The notes beneath the pieces are model-generated. The model made no database searches. It worked only from the letters and a program-made list of their open reading frames with translations, and was not told the origin of the DNA. 64,000 nucleotides of DNA from Pedobacter duraquae (lineage in GTDB: Bacteria > Bacteroidota > Bacteroidia > Sphingobacteriales > Sphingobacteriaceae), in NCBI RefSeq assembly GCF_004362245.1, contig NZ_SNWM01000004.1, positions 248,001-312,000 on the forward strand, written 5' to 3'. The translations under genes and the position numbers were made by a program. This document shows positions 25,567 to 35,715 of this stretch, in pieces (the first letter of the stretch is position 1; every line of letters begins with the position of its first letter).

Positions 25567-26718
25567 ATGAAAAATCTACTAATTATCATCGCCTTTGTAT
25601 GCAGCGCTGTTGCTGGTTCAGCCCAGCAGTTTGTGGCTGGCAAAGTTATATTGAATATTAACGCTAAGGATTTAAGATCCATCCCGCTTCGCATTGTACT
25701 CGACCGTGATGATATGGGCGTTAATGAATATTCTGTTGACACCCTAAAGTTTGATAACACGAATACTCAATTTTCTTACCAGACTAAAGAGCCAATGAAA
25801 TATAAGTTGACTCTGTTTTGGGCTGGTAGAGCCACCACTTCAACAGCCTTTTGGGTATCACCAGGAATTTATACACTTCATGTTTCGGAAAATCGGCAGG
25901 CAGAAGTTATAAGATCGTTACCTGATCAAACACTAATTAAAATGGTTGCTCTGGATCAAAAAAAGGTGATTAACTACCAGACGGAAGTAAATACGCTGTC
26001 AAAGCTGGAATATGATCATAAATCGATCCAGCAGGCTGAAGCAGAAGTTTCTGCCTTGAGGGATTCTCTGGCAAAAGATCTCGATGAAAATATTTACAGG
26101 AAAACCATGATGGAGAACCTCGATAATCCAGTAGGCGCTTATGCTTTTATCCGCTATGCAGAACATCCCGGAAGTAATCAGCGATTCAAAGCACAGCCTT
26201 ACGAAATGGAAAAATTAATGGAGCTCCTCGATACGGGTATCCAAAACCTCCCTTCTTTAAAGATAATGGCGGCCAAAATTGCGAGAGGAAAACAAATGCT
26301 TTCCGGTAAAGTAATGAAGGATATCACACTAGTTAATGCCCTGGATAAGCCCATTAAAATAAGTGATTATAAAGGCAAGTATTTACTTGTCGATTTCTGG
26401 GCGAGCTGGTGTACACCTTGCAGGCAGGAACATCCTAATATGATCAGCATGTTCAAGAAATATACAGCTTCAGGTTTTAATATTCTCAGTGTTAGTCGCG
26501 ACGTACGCAGCGACAAAGCTGCCTGGCTTTCTGCAATAGATAAGGATGGCACTGGCATTTGGGCCCAGGTAAGTGACTTCAATGATTTGGCAAAACAAAC
26601 GTATGATATTCGCGCACTTCCTTCAAATTATCTGATTGATCCGGCGGGTAAAATTATTGCGCGTGATCTACGAGGAGAAGATTTAAATCTACAACTTGCC
26701 AAAATTTTCAAAAAATAA
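25567..26718 (+). CDS. TlpA-family thiol-disulfide oxidoreductase
   Basis: A 383-residue periplasmic protein: signal peptide to about residue 20, a DUF4369-like beta domain, a helical region, and a C-terminal thioredoxin domain (about 240-383) with DFWASWCTPCRQEHP, cis-proline ALPSNYLID and GKIIARDLRGEDL. The CTPC active site is intact. It likely reduces or oxidises periplasmic disulfides; partners are unknown. It is in a two-gene operon with 24881-25564. Confidence 0.9.
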   Translation: MKNLLIIIAFVCSAVAGSAQQFVAGKVILNINAKDLRSIPLRIVLDRDDMGVNEYSVDTLKFDNTNTQFSYQTKEPMKYKLTLFWAGRATTSTAFWVSPGIYTLHVSENRQAEVIRSLPDQTLIKMVALDQKKVINYQTEVNTLSKLEYDHKSIQQAEAEVSALRDSLAKDLDENIYRKTMMENLDNPVGAYAFIRYAEHPGSNQRFKAQPYEMEKLMELLDTGIQNLPSLKIMAAKIARGKQMLSGKVMKDITLVNALDKPIKISDYKGKYLLVDFWASWCTPCRQEHPNMISMFKKYTASGFNILSVSRDVRSDKAAWLSAIDKDGTGIWAQVSDFNDLAKQTYDIRALPSNYLIDPAGKIIARDLRGEDLNLQLAKIFKK

Positions 26719-26813
26719 GACAGAAGTTAAGAGGCAGTCCTTAACACAAATCTGACCAGACTTAAAATTAATAATTTTAAAATTCTCAATTATATTTACC
26801 TCCTTTGTACGGA

Positions 26814-27131
26814 ATGAAATTGTTTACAATTATTTTAGGCATCTATTTTATCCTGGTTGCAATTGTGCCATGCCAGGATAATGACGGCGTACTACCGACC
26901 GATAGCCTGGAAACATCTGTAAATATCGACCATTCACGTAGTGACGAAACGGGTCAGGACGTGTGTCCGCCATTCTGCAACTGCTCTTGTTGCTCAACGC
27001 CAAGAACAATACCTGCACAACAAGTACTAATTGTATTTTCAAAAATCCTGGTCAGACGTTTCGCGCAACCAACAATCCCCTCAACCCAAAAACAGATCCT
27101 CGCGATTTGGCAACCTCCGCAGTTGGTGTAA
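26814..27131 (+). CDS. DUF6660 family small membrane protein
   Basis: A 105-residue protein, MKLFTIILGIYFILVAIVPC, with signal/anchor helix and a short Cys/His region (QDVCPPFCNCSCCS). This family sits directly before CusA/CzcA metal-efflux operons in Bacteroidota (from memory) and may bind metal in the periplasm through the cysteine cluster. The TTG codon at 26805 would add three residues; ATG 26814 is preferred. A TCCTTTG box is only seven bases before it. Confidence 0.8.
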   Translation: MKLFTIILGIYFILVAIVPCQDNDGVLPTDSLETSVNIDHSRSDETGQDVCPPFCNCSCCSTPRTIPAQQVLIVFSKILVRRFAQPTIPSTQKQILAIWQPPQLV

Positions 27132-27204
27132 TTATTTTTAAATATTATTTACAGTTCGCAGTATTGCACTGCAACTATTTCTTTATTCTTATTACACCGA
27201 TTTC

Positions 27205-30200
27205 ATGTTAGATGCCATCATAAGGTTCAGCATACGAAATAAACTGGTAATTGGCTTTTTTACACTGGCACTTGTAGCCTGGGGTATATGGAGTACATTA
27301 CAAATACCAGTCGACGCGTTGCCAGACATCACAAATAACCAGGTGCAGGTAATTACCAAAGCCCCAACTTTAGCAGCACAGGAGGTAGAACAATATATCA
27401 CCTACCCCGTAGAACGCTCATTATCAAACCTGCCAGATATCACCGAGATGCGATCCATGTCCCGCTTCGGTCTAAGTGTGATCACGATCGTATTTAAAGA
27501 ATCCGCAAACGTCTACTTTGCACGGCAGCTCATTTCTGAGAAACTCACAGAGGCCCAGGAACAAATTCCTAAAGATACCGGCAGACCAGAGCTAGCACCA
27601 GTCACCACTGGCTTGGGTGAAATTTATCAGTACATCCTACACCCCAAAAAAGGTAGTGAAAAAAAATACACCGCAATGGATCTTCGCACCATGCAGGACT
27701 GGATTGTGACCCGCCAGCTTTATGGCATAACAGGTGTTGCTGAAGTAACCGCCTTTGGAGGAATATCCAAACAATATGAAGTAGCGATTGATCCGGATAA
27801 ACTTAAGGCACTGGATGTCAACATACCTGAAGTGTTCACCGCTCTTGAAAAAAACAATCAAAATACCGGTGGTGCATATATCGATAAGAAGCCTAACGCC
27901 TATTTCATTCGTGGTATAGGATTGATGTCAGGTATTCCCGATATCGAAAACACAATCATCAAAAGACAGGCAAATGGTGTACCCATACTTGTTAAAAACG
28001 TAGCAAAAATACAACTCGGTTCGCCACCAAGATACGGCGCAATGACTTACAATGGTGAGAAAGAAGTTGTAGGTGGCATTGTACTTATGACAAAAGGTGC
28101 AAATAGCGCAGCAGTGGTTGCGCTTGTCAAAGATCGGATGAAACTCGTCCAAAAATCATTACCCAAAGATGTTATTATCGAGCCATTTCTGGACAGGACA
28201 AACTTGATCAACCGCGCCATCAGCACGGTTGAGCGTAACCTGATTGAAGGTGCCCTCATTGTCATATTTGTTCTGGTCTTGTTCCTCGGAAACTGGCGTG
28301 CGGGACTGATTGTGGCATCAGCTATCCCCCTGGCATTACTATTTGCACTGTCGCTCATGAATCTATTTGGCGTATCGGCCAACCTGATGTCGCTTGGAGC
28401 CATAGATTTCGGGTTAATTGTAGATGGGGCAGTCATTATTGTCGAAGCTACCATGCACCATTTGCTATTGCGAAAACGTACAGGCAGGTTTACTCAGCAG
28501 GAAATGGATAATGAGGTCTTTGAATCCGCTTCCAGGATACGAAATAGTGCCGCTTTTGGTGAAATTATTATTCTGGTAGTGTATATCCCGATCCTTACCT
28601 TAACAGGTATTGAAGGAAAGATGTTTCGCCCGATGGCGCAAACTGTAGGTTTTGCCATTCTGGGGGCTCTGCTCCTATCCTTAACCTACATCCCCATGAT
28701 GTCTGCGCTATTTTTATCTAAAAATGCAGAACCAAAGGTTACTTTTTCAGAAAAGATGATTAACTTTTTATATCAGAAATATGAGCCTGTATTAAAGGCT
28801 GCCATCCGATTTAAATACTTCGTTGTAGGTCTGGCTGTAGCATTGCTGGTAATCAGTGGGATTATATTTTCCAGGATGGGCGGCGAATTTATTCCGCAAC
28901 TCGAAGAAGGTGATTATGCCATTGAATTTGTGCTACCGCAGGGCACTTCCCTATCACAAACTATCGAAACGGTGATGCAGGCAGAGCGCATGTTACTTAA
29001 ATATCCGGAGGTTAAAATGGCGGTCGGAAAAACCGGCAGTGCAGATGTAGCAACAGATCCTATGCCACCTGAAGCTTCAGATCTGATCGTAGTATTAAAA
29101 GATAAATCAGAATGGCCAAACGGGAAAGGCTTTTATGAACTTGCTGAAGACATGAGGAATACGTTATCAAATATTCCAGGTGTTATTGCAGAACCGAGCC
29201 AGCCAATACAGATGCGTTTCAATGAGCTGATGACTGGCGTAAAGCAGGATGTAGCCATTAAGATTTTTGGAGAAAATCTTGACACTTTAAATATCATGGC
29301 CGAAAAAGTTGCGCGGGCGGTGAGGTCCGTAAATGGAGTAGTCCAACCTCAGATTGAACGCGTAAGTGGATTGCCGCAGATAACGATCAAATATGATCGC
29401 GCGAGAATGTCGAACTACGGACTGAACATTGAAGACGTAAATCAGGTAGTAAGCACGGCCTTTGCGGGCAACACTACAGGATCGATCTATGAAAACGAAC
29501 GGCGCTTCGATCTGGTTGTCAGACTTGACTCTGCACACCGTAATGCTATTGAAAATGTAAGCGACTTATTTATCCCCAGCCCAGACGGCAACCAGATTCC
29601 ATTATCCCAGGTCGCAACAGTCGACTACGAAACCGGCCCTGCTCAGATCAGCAGGGAAAATGCACGACGCCGGATCGTAGTTAGCTTTAATGTATCAGGT
29701 CGGGATGTAGAAAGCGTTGTCGAAGAAGTCCAAAAGAAGCTGGACTCAAAAGTGCCACTTCCTACGGGATATTACTATACTTACGGCGGTACGTTCGAAA
29801 ATTTGCGACAGGCATCTTCCAGATTAATGGTGGCAGTACCCGGGGCTTTACTACTTATTTTCGCATTGCTGTATTTCACCTTCCGATCTCTTAGACAGGC
29901 AACGCTAATCTTCACAGCCATACCAATGTCTGCAATTGGCGGTGTGTTTGCATTATTACTACGCGGAATGCCCTTCAGCATATCCGCTGGTGTTGGCTTC
30001 ATCGCCCTGTTTGGCGTTGCTGTTCTCAATGGCATAGTGCTGATTGGCACTTTCAATCAGTTGGAAAAAGATGGTGTGACAAACGTCCTTGACAGAATAT
30101 TCCAGGGTACCAAGGACAGACTGCGGCCAGTACTGATGACAGGGGCAGTAGCTTCACTAGGCTTTTTACCAATGGCCATGTCTTCGAGTGCCGGAGCGGA

Positions 30201-31536
30201 AGTTCAAAAGCCACTTGCTACAGTAGTAATTGGCGGATTACTTACAGCTACAATCCTCACATTGATAGTTTTGCCTTTACTGTATTTGATCTTTACTAAA
30301 CATAGTCGTCAATCAAGCGCAAAAGGAAAGAAAACATTATTAACGCTGGCCCTAATCGGAATCTCGGGAACCACCTTCGCGCAGTCAACAACGGAACCAC
30401 AGCACATTTCATTGCAGACCGCATATCAAATAGCGGTAAACAACAACCTCGATCTTAAGTTATCAAACATTAAGATAAGCGAGCAACGGATAATCGAAAA
30501 AACAGCATTCAACCTACCTAAAACTGGAGTTTTTGCTGAAAACGAGGATATCAGCCCGGTTGACAAAAAAGGTATTTTAAAGATTGGAATATCGCAGAGC
30601 ATCGATTGGCCAGGTTTATACAAGGCACGAAAAAATCTATATGCAGAACAAACAAGGTATGCCGAATACCAGCGGTTGGTGTTGACAGCGGAAATCAAGA
30701 GGGACGTTGCTGCGGTCTATTATGATTTATGGTATAGTCAGAGCAAACAACGCTTGTGGAAACGTCTGGATAGTATCTATGCAAACTTGGCAAAAGCAGC
30801 AATATTAAGGGTGAAGACAGGAGAAAATGCCGGACTAGATAGCATTGCAGCACGGGCAAAATCTCGGGAAACAACGGTTCAATTGCGAATTCTGGGCCGG
30901 GATATCGCCAGTAAGCAGCAGGCATTAAAACGCTTGCTAAATACTGAGCAAATGTTTCTGGCAGATGCAGGTGATTTGATGAAGTTAACACTTGATGCTG
31001 CAACTGCAGATAGTGTCAATCATCCGGCCCTCCGGTTACAGGAACAACAGGTCAATATTGCAGGCTTTCAAACCAAACTTGCCGGTCAGACAAAAATGCC
31101 ATCGCTGGAAGGTCGGTTTTTCTCGCAACGGCTGTACGGTATTAGCATGCCGTATTCAGGTTTTTCGATTAGTTTGGGCATTCCACTATTTGGCAGGAGC
31201 TATTATAAAAACACCCTTAAGGCTAGCCAATTGGAACAGAATTATCAGCGAACAGTATTATCTAACCAACAATTAGCCTTTGGCTCGGCGTATAAACAGG
31301 AGTTTGAACAACTTCAAAAAAGCAATGAATTGCTGGAATACTATACTGGTACGGGACTAAAGCAAGCTGACGCTATTATCAAGGCAGCCGACCTCTCCTA
31401 TCGTGCGGGAGAAATTGGCTTTGCAGAGCTCTCTCAATTTTTAGCACAGGCTATTGATATCCAAAGAAACTACATTGACGTGCTGAATGAGTATAACCAA
31501 TCAGCCGTCAAATTAAACTACTATACCAGTAAATAA
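27205..31536 (+). CDS. Heavy-metal RND efflux pump fused to a TolC-like channel
   Basis: A 1443-residue two-part protein. Residues 1 to about 1035 are a CusA/CzcA inner-membrane proton antiporter with 12 membrane helices; DFGLIVDGAVIIVE (D401, D407) is the heavy-metal-RND signature. Residues about 1044-1062 resemble a signal peptide (LLTLALIGISGTTFAQ), and residues about 1065-1443 are a TolC/CusC outer-membrane factor (HISLQTAYQIAVNNNLDL onwards, ending ILNEY-like helices near EYNQSAVKLNYYT). Fusion is known in Bacteroidota. The signal-like linker suggests cleavage after synthesis. Likely substrates are Cu/Ag or Zn/Co/Cd; the exact metal is not readable. Confidence 0.93.
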   Translation: MLDAIIRFSIRNKLVIGFFTLALVAWGIWSTLQIPVDALPDITNNQVQVITKAPTLAAQEVEQYITYPVERSLSNLPDITEMRSMSRFGLSVITIVFKESANVYFARQLISEKLTEAQEQIPKDTGRPELAPVTTGLGEIYQYILHPKKGSEKKYTAMDLRTMQDWIVTRQLYGITGVAEVTAFGGISKQYEVAIDPDKLKALDVNIPEVFTALEKNNQNTGGAYIDKKPNAYFIRGIGLMSGIPDIENTIIKRQANGVPILVKNVAKIQLGSPPRYGAMTYNGEKEVVGGIVLMTKGANSAAVVALVKDRMKLVQKSLPKDVIIEPFLDRTNLINRAISTVERNLIEGALIVIFVLVLFLGNWRAGLIVASAIPLALLFALSLMNLFGVSANLMSLGAIDFGLIVDGAVIIVEATMHHLLLRKRTGRFTQQEMDNEVFESASRIRNSAAFGEIIILVVYIPILTLTGIEGKMFRPMAQTVGFAILGALLLSLTYIPMMSALFLSKNAEPKVTFSEKMINFLYQKYEPVLKAAIRFKYFVVGLAVALLVISGIIFSRMGGEFIPQLEEGDYAIEFVLPQGTSLSQTIETVMQAERMLLKYPEVKMAVGKTGSADVATDPMPPEASDLIVVLKDKSEWPNGKGFYELAEDMRNTLSNIPGVIAEPSQPIQMRFNELMTGVKQDVAIKIFGENLDTLNIMAEKVARAVRSVNGVVQPQIERVSGLPQITIKYDRARMSNYGLNIEDVNQVVSTAFAGNTTGSIYENERRFDLVVRLDSAHRNAIENVSDLFIPSPDGNQIPLSQVATVDYETGPAQISRENARRRIVVSFNVSGRDVESVVEEVQKKLDSKVPLPTGYYYTYGGTFENLRQASSRLMVAVPGALLLIFALLYFTFRSLRQATLIFTAIPMSAIGGVFALLLRGMPFSISAGVGFIALFGVAVLNGIVLIGTFNQLEKDGVTNVLDRIFQGTKDRLRPVLMTGAVASLGFLPMAMSSSAGAEVQKPLATVVIGGLLTATILTLIVLPLLYLIFTKHSRQSSAKGKKTLLTLALIGISGTTFAQSTTEPQHISLQTAYQIAVNNNLDLKLSNIKISEQRIIEKTAFNLPKTGVFAENEDISPVDKKGILKIGISQSIDWPGLYKARKNLYAEQTRYAEYQRLVLTAEIKRDVAAVYYDLWYSQSKQRLWKRLDSIYANLAKAAILRVKTGENAGLDSIAARAKSRETTVQLRILGRDIASKQQALKRLLNTEQMFLADAGDLMKLTLDAATADSVNHPALRLQEQQVNIAGFQTKLAGQTKMPSLEGRFFSQRLYGISMPYSGFSISLGIPLFGRSYYKNTLKASQLEQNYQRTVLSNQQLAFGSAYKQEFEQLQKSNELLEYYTGTGLKQADAIIKAADLSYRAGEIGFAELSQFLAQAIDIQRNYIDVLNEYNQSAVKLNYYTSK

Positions 31537-31545
31537 CCCACCGTC

Positions 31546-32712
31546 ATGAACAAACATTTCAAATCATATATACACATCCTGATTCTATTAGCAACAGTGA
31601 CTGCCTGTTCGGAAAAAAAAGAGCCGGAAGCAGAAAAAAGCGAACCGGAAACAGCAGCACTAACAAATACAGTAAGCCTTACCGCGGCTCAAATTAAAAC
31701 AGCAGGAATACAGTTCGGATCCGTTGAAATGAAGAATTTGGCAACGGCAATCAAGGCAAATGGTCTCCTATCGGTACCCAACCAAAACAAAGCTCTGGTA
31801 ACCTCAGTGACCAGCGGAATCGTTAAGACCCTAAGCATACAGCCCGGTAATTATGTAAACAAAGGACAGGTAATCGCGACAATTCTGAATCCGGATATCG
31901 CTCAAATGCAACAGCAACTACAAGCAAATCAAGCCCAATTGAGGCTCGCAGAACAGGAATACCAACGACAACGTGAACTCGTTGCAGGTAATGCCGCTCC
32001 ATTAAAAAACCTCCAACGTGCAGAAGCTGAAATGGCTACCCTAAAATCTGCAAATAAATCACTGCGGATGCAGCTCTCGACTATGGGCATAACACCTGGA
32101 GGAGCCACAATCGTAACCAGCATCCCTGTGCTGGCGCCAATAAGCGGGACAATTAGCGAGGTTATTGCACAGATCGGATCCAATGTTAACGCTGCAACGC
32201 CTATAGCCCAAATCGTAAATAACTCACAGCTTCACCTGGATCTTTTTGTATTTGAAAAGGATTTGTCAAAAGTCAAACCAGGACAATTGATTCACTTTAC
32301 TTTAACAAACAGCGTGGGCAAAGAATATGATGCTAAGATCTATTCCATTGGAACAGCTTTTGCCAGTCAGTCGAAAACTATCCCCGTTCACGCAATAGTT
32401 ATGGGTGATAAAACAGGGCTGATTGAAGGCATGAACATCACCGCTATTATCAGCATTGGTAATTCTCTTCTGCCTGCTCTACCGTCTGAAGCCATAGTAA
32501 CTACCGGTGGGCAGGATTATATTTTCCAGGTCAAAAATCAGAATGAGAAGGAAACGTCATTTGAGCGAATTGCAGTCGCTAAAGGGATCTCAGATATCGG
32601 CTTTACCGAGATAACTCCTGTTAAAGAGCTTAAAAAGGGCGTTAAAATTGTTGTTAAAAAAACTTTTTTCGTACTCGCAAAGATGGTTAACACAGGAGAA
32701 GCTTCGGACTAA
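31546..32712 (+). CDS. RND efflux periplasmic adaptor lipoprotein
   Basis: A 388-residue membrane-fusion protein with lipobox (ATVTAC, Cys21). The order is barrel-sandwich/lipoyl half (VKTLSIQPGNYVNKGQVIATI), helical hairpin (about 115-170), second lipoyl half (PVLAPISGTISEVIAQIGSNV) and beta barrel (KVKPGQLIHFTL). It is nine bases after the fused pump gene and completes the tripartite efflux complex. No metal-binding N-terminal His/Met tail is obvious. Confidence 0.92.
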   Translation: MNKHFKSYIHILILLATVTACSEKKEPEAEKSEPETAALTNTVSLTAAQIKTAGIQFGSVEMKNLATAIKANGLLSVPNQNKALVTSVTSGIVKTLSIQPGNYVNKGQVIATILNPDIAQMQQQLQANQAQLRLAEQEYQRQRELVAGNAAPLKNLQRAEAEMATLKSANKSLRMQLSTMGITPGGATIVTSIPVLAPISGTISEVIAQIGSNVNAATPIAQIVNNSQLHLDLFVFEKDLSKVKPGQLIHFTLTNSVGKEYDAKIYSIGTAFASQSKTIPVHAIVMGDKTGLIEGMNITAIISIGNSLLPALPSEAIVTTGGQDYIFQVKNQNEKETSFERIAVAKGISDIGFTEITPVKELKKGVKIVVKKTFFVLAKMVNTGEASD

Positions 32713-32747
32713 ACCCTAATAACATGATCAGCACAAAAACAAATAGG

Positions 32748-33908
32748 CTAAGACTTATCCGGGGCAAAAAGTTCCAATATTTTCTTTAATCCATCAGGAG
32801 AATGCATCCATGAAGTGTTATCTAAGGTAATTTCAGCGATCTGGGCTGATCTTTCCAACATTTGGTTTTCGAAATATTGAATCGCAGAAAGTGTCTCAGT
32901 AAATATACCTCCTGTCAGCACCTCGCTAAGTTCTAACGCGTCTAACATCGCCATGTTGACACCTTCACCAGCATATGGTGGCATCAAATGTGCTGCATCC
33001 CCCAACATAGTGAGGTCTGACCTGCCAGTCCATATCTGGTTGAGGGGCATACAATATAATGGTCTAACCGTAAAGATCGTAGCGGGATGAACAAAAAGTT
33101 CATACCACACCGGATCCCAATGGTCATATTCTTTTTTAAACCACTGTAGCATCTGCAGGTGATCTGTTACGTCGATTCCGAGATCTTTTGTTTCTTCAAT
33201 ACTAAAACCGGTATAAAAAGAGATGCTTCCGTCCCCTTTAGAACTCAAAATAATAGTTTTAGAATCGCCAAAAGCAAAAATCTTACCTCCGTTTAGCAAC
33301 TTGGCGAGAACTGGCGCATTGTCGTCAGCATGATAAATATTACCCTCGACAACTGTAATCCCCGAGTAGAACGGCTTTTGATCAGTAATCAATGGCCGAA
33401 TTTTAGAATTTGCACCATCGGCGGCGATCACAAAATCCGCCTCCGCAGAACTCCCATTCTTGAAGTTCAGCACCCATTTATCCTCATGTTTGTATAGCCC
33501 CTCAAAATTACTGTCCCAGACTACCGTACCGGGTTCTAAAGAATCCAGTAAGAGCTCCCGAAGTGGTCCGCGGTCAATCTCCGGTCTAAACCATGGGTCG
33601 TCAAAATCCGTTAAATAATGCTGAGCATGCTGATCGAAATAAACAATGCCATGTTCGTCTGTAACACGAATCCGATCAGCACCTGGCCGGTATACCTCTT
33701 TAAACAAGTCTAACAAGTTGGCTTGCCGCAAAGCTTTTAATCCTGATTCATAATGCAAATCTAAAGTCGCACCCTGTACACGTACCTGCCGGTTCAGGTC
33801 CCGTTCATAAACACTTACGTCGAGACCTTTCATTTGTAAAAGCCTCGCCAGTGTAAGTCCACCGGGTCCGCCTCCCACAATCGCTATTTTCTTTCCTTGT
33901 AACAACAT
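32748..33908 (-). CDS. Tet(X)-like FAD-dependent monooxygenase, second copy
   Basis: A 386-residue homologue of the 22940 gene: MLLQGKKIAIVGGGPGGLTL (FAD loop), YERDLNRQVRVQGATLDL, RPEIDRGPLRELLLDSLEPG, and LGDAAHLMPPYAGEGVNMAMLDAL. The ATG at 33908 gives the usual short lead before the FAD loop; a longer frame starts at 33935. It immediately follows an AraC-type regulator on the same strand, mirroring the AraC/monooxygenase order at 21967-24121. Substrate unknown; drug inactivation is only a family possibility. Confidence 0.85.
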   Translation of the reverse strand: MLLQGKKIAIVGGGPGGLTLARLLQMKGLDVSVYERDLNRQVRVQGATLDLHYESGLKALRQANLLDLFKEVYRPGADRIRVTDEHGIVYFDQHAQHYLTDFDDPWFRPEIDRGPLRELLLDSLEPGTVVWDSNFEGLYKHEDKWVLNFKNGSSAEADFVIAADGANSKIRPLITDQKPFYSGITVVEGNIYHADDNAPVLAKLLNGGKIFAFGDSKTIILSSKGDGSISFYTGFSIEETKDLGIDVTDHLQMLQWFKKEYDHWDPVWYELFVHPATIFTVRPLYCMPLNQIWTGRSDLTMLGDAAHLMPPYAGEGVNMAMLDALELSEVLTGGIFTETLSAIQYFENQMLERSAQIAEITLDNTSWMHSPDGLKKILELFAPDKS

Positions 33909-33937
33909 AATACGAAATATTGAATGATGATGCAATA

Positions 33938-34681
33938 TTACTTATCTGTAGAGGCAGAAAATTGTATAAATCGGTCGTTTTTATTTTTACTCAATTCTTT
34001 AGGCGTAACACCTGATAATTTTTTGATTAGTTTTATGAAATGCGGCTGATCAAAAAATTCACCCCGAGGGAAAAGTTTCCCTTCTCTGAGCTGAGCAAAG
34101 GACGCGCGGAACTTTAATATATTGCTATATTTTTTAAGTGATATACCAGTCCAATCATTGAAATAGCGGTTAATCTGTCGGGCAGACCAGCAAGACCTTT
34201 CGGCCAATAAACCAACAGTCATCGCGCCATCCGTTTCATAGATCATTTCGAATAATTTTTTCTTTCTGGAATCTATGTTTTTTGATTGTGCTGTAGTCAG
34301 CATTGACCTTGATATCCGGTCTACAAAGCTGTCAAAATCCTTTAAATCATCTGAAGTAATGCCCATAAAGTCATTCGGAAGTAGTTTAGGATGGCTATTC
34401 ATCGTCTGCTTGATATCCAGTATATACTCGAGTGCGGGGATTTTCATACTTACAGCGAACATTATGGTTCGCGCAGGCAGCGTAGCCGCAGAGGCCGCCT
34501 GGTCAAGGGTCATTAACATTACATGCAGCGGATTTTGTTCCGACCATTCAAAAATGATGTCAACTCGTCCATCAGGTAGAACAATTATTTCCTTATTCTG
34601 ATTATCTTCACTCTTCAACATCCAAAAGCTGTCAACAAAATCCGTAAGCGATGGATCTGGTTTTATAACTTTATATTCCAT
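33938..34681 (-). CDS. AraC-family regulator with DUF6597-like N-terminus
   Basis: A 247-residue regulator. The N-terminal half (PSLTDFVDSFWMLKSEDNQNKEIIVLPDGRVDIIF) is the DUF6597-type sensor, and the C-terminal half has an AraC helix pair (LLAERSCWSARQINRYFNDWTGISLKKYSNILKFRASF; FFDQPHFIKLIKKLSGVTPKELSKNK). It ends just before the Tet(X)-like gene and is probably in the same operon; the AraC domain differs from the 21967 type, so this is not a duplicate of that gene. Confidence 0.88.
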   Translation of the reverse strand: MEYKVIKPDPSLTDFVDSFWMLKSEDNQNKEIIVLPDGRVDIIFEWSEQNPLHVMLMTLDQAASAATLPARTIMFAVSMKIPALEYILDIKQTMNSHPKLLPNDFMGITSDDLKDFDSFVDRISRSMLTTAQSKNIDSRKKKLFEMIYETDGAMTVGLLAERSCWSARQINRYFNDWTGISLKKYSNILKFRASFAQLREGKLFPRGEFFDQPHFIKLIKKLSGVTPKELSKNKNDRFIQFSASTDK

Positions 34682-35048
34682 CCTAAGATTTTTTAATTGT
34701 CGTTAAAGCATTAAAATCACTTACCGGGATAATCCAATATTTTCGAACAGCTATCGATCCCAGGACTGTATATTACAACACAATGTAGAAAACAATAACG
34801 AATAACCCGATAATTAATTCTCCGTTTAGATGAATAATTTGAAATTGGAACAATAATTGACTTTCATTAAAATCAAACTAGCAAAGGACATTGGTATACC
34901 CACCCTAAGCCGCCAAATTAACCACACACCAGTCTTCAGGAGTGTGTTATTTACGAAAATCGGCGGGTGAATGGGATATAATCACAAAATCGATCCAGCA
35001 CTTTTGTAAGTCGATCACGATAAAACTGCGAAACATAGACCAAATAAT
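34682..35048. other. Intergenic stretch between divergent genes
   Basis: 367 nt with no ORF of note. It should hold the promoters of the divergent AraC and lipoprotein genes. A short inverted repeat ACACAC/GTGTGT near 34920-34950 is the only structure seen. Confidence 0.5.
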
Positions 35049-35642
35049 ATGAGCGAGAAAAGCACAACCAGATTGAATTCTACAATTCAAGTTACTTTGA
35101 TGACATGTTTTAGCATCCTGCTATTGGGGTCGTGTGTAAGTCTGAAGACACCAAAACGTTCGGATTTAGTAGCATTAAAAGCACCGTCACTTATCGGAAG
35201 ATATCCGGTTAAAGTAGATCGTACTATACGTGTTAATTCAACAAAAGATACAGTGATTTCAACGCCAATTTGGTATTTTTTGAAGAACTCTGAAGGTGCA
35301 GATACAGCCGAATTGGCCAAGGCAACGCATGTGGAGCTTACTTTAGCTGATAAAACTCATGTTACTTCAAAACTGTATCAGGACAAAACTCTTTTAAAGA
35401 GCGAAGTAATCAAAGGAAAACTAAAAAATGGATATTTCAGAAAGAAACATGATTTATCAATTACAGGTGTACCCCCCTTTTACTGGTCGATGAACTCAAA
35501 TAAAATACAATTCGGCTTAGGTAAAAATGGACAACTCTATATCGATCAAGCCGACGAAACCAATGGAAGTATCCTTATCATTATGGCTGGAACACCAGGC
35601 TTTACCTCTAGCTATACCGTATTGCCTTACGTAAATAAATAA
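35049..35642 (+). CDS. Lipoprotein of unknown function
   Basis: A 197-residue lipoprotein with a hydrophilic start, hydrophobic helix and lipobox ILLLGSC (Cys29). The mature part is beta-rich and ends GTPGFTSSYTVLPYVNK. I do not recognise a family. It is flanked by unrelated genes, and a small GC hairpin lies after it at 35690-35708. Confidence 0.55.
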   Translation: MSEKSTTRLNSTIQVTLMTCFSILLLGSCVSLKTPKRSDLVALKAPSLIGRYPVKVDRTIRVNSTKDTVISTPIWYFLKNSEGADTAELAKATHVELTLADKTHVTSKLYQDKTLLKSEVIKGKLKNGYFRKKHDLSITGVPPFYWSMNSNKIQFGLGKNGQLYIDQADETNGSILIIMAGTPGFTSSYTVLPYVNK

Positions 35643-35689
35643 AGCATTATAATTTACTGGTTCCGGGCAAGAAATACCGAAATAATTAG

Positions 35690-35708
35690 CCCCCTTAGCT
35701 CGGGGGGG
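35690..35708 (-). terminator. Weak hairpin after the SDR gene
   Basis: Five C (35690-35694) face at least five G (35702-35706) around a 7-nt loop. On the minus strand only a short A/T-rich tail follows, so this is a weak terminator candidate for the SDR gene. Confidence 0.35.
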
Positions 35709-35715
35709 TAATCAT

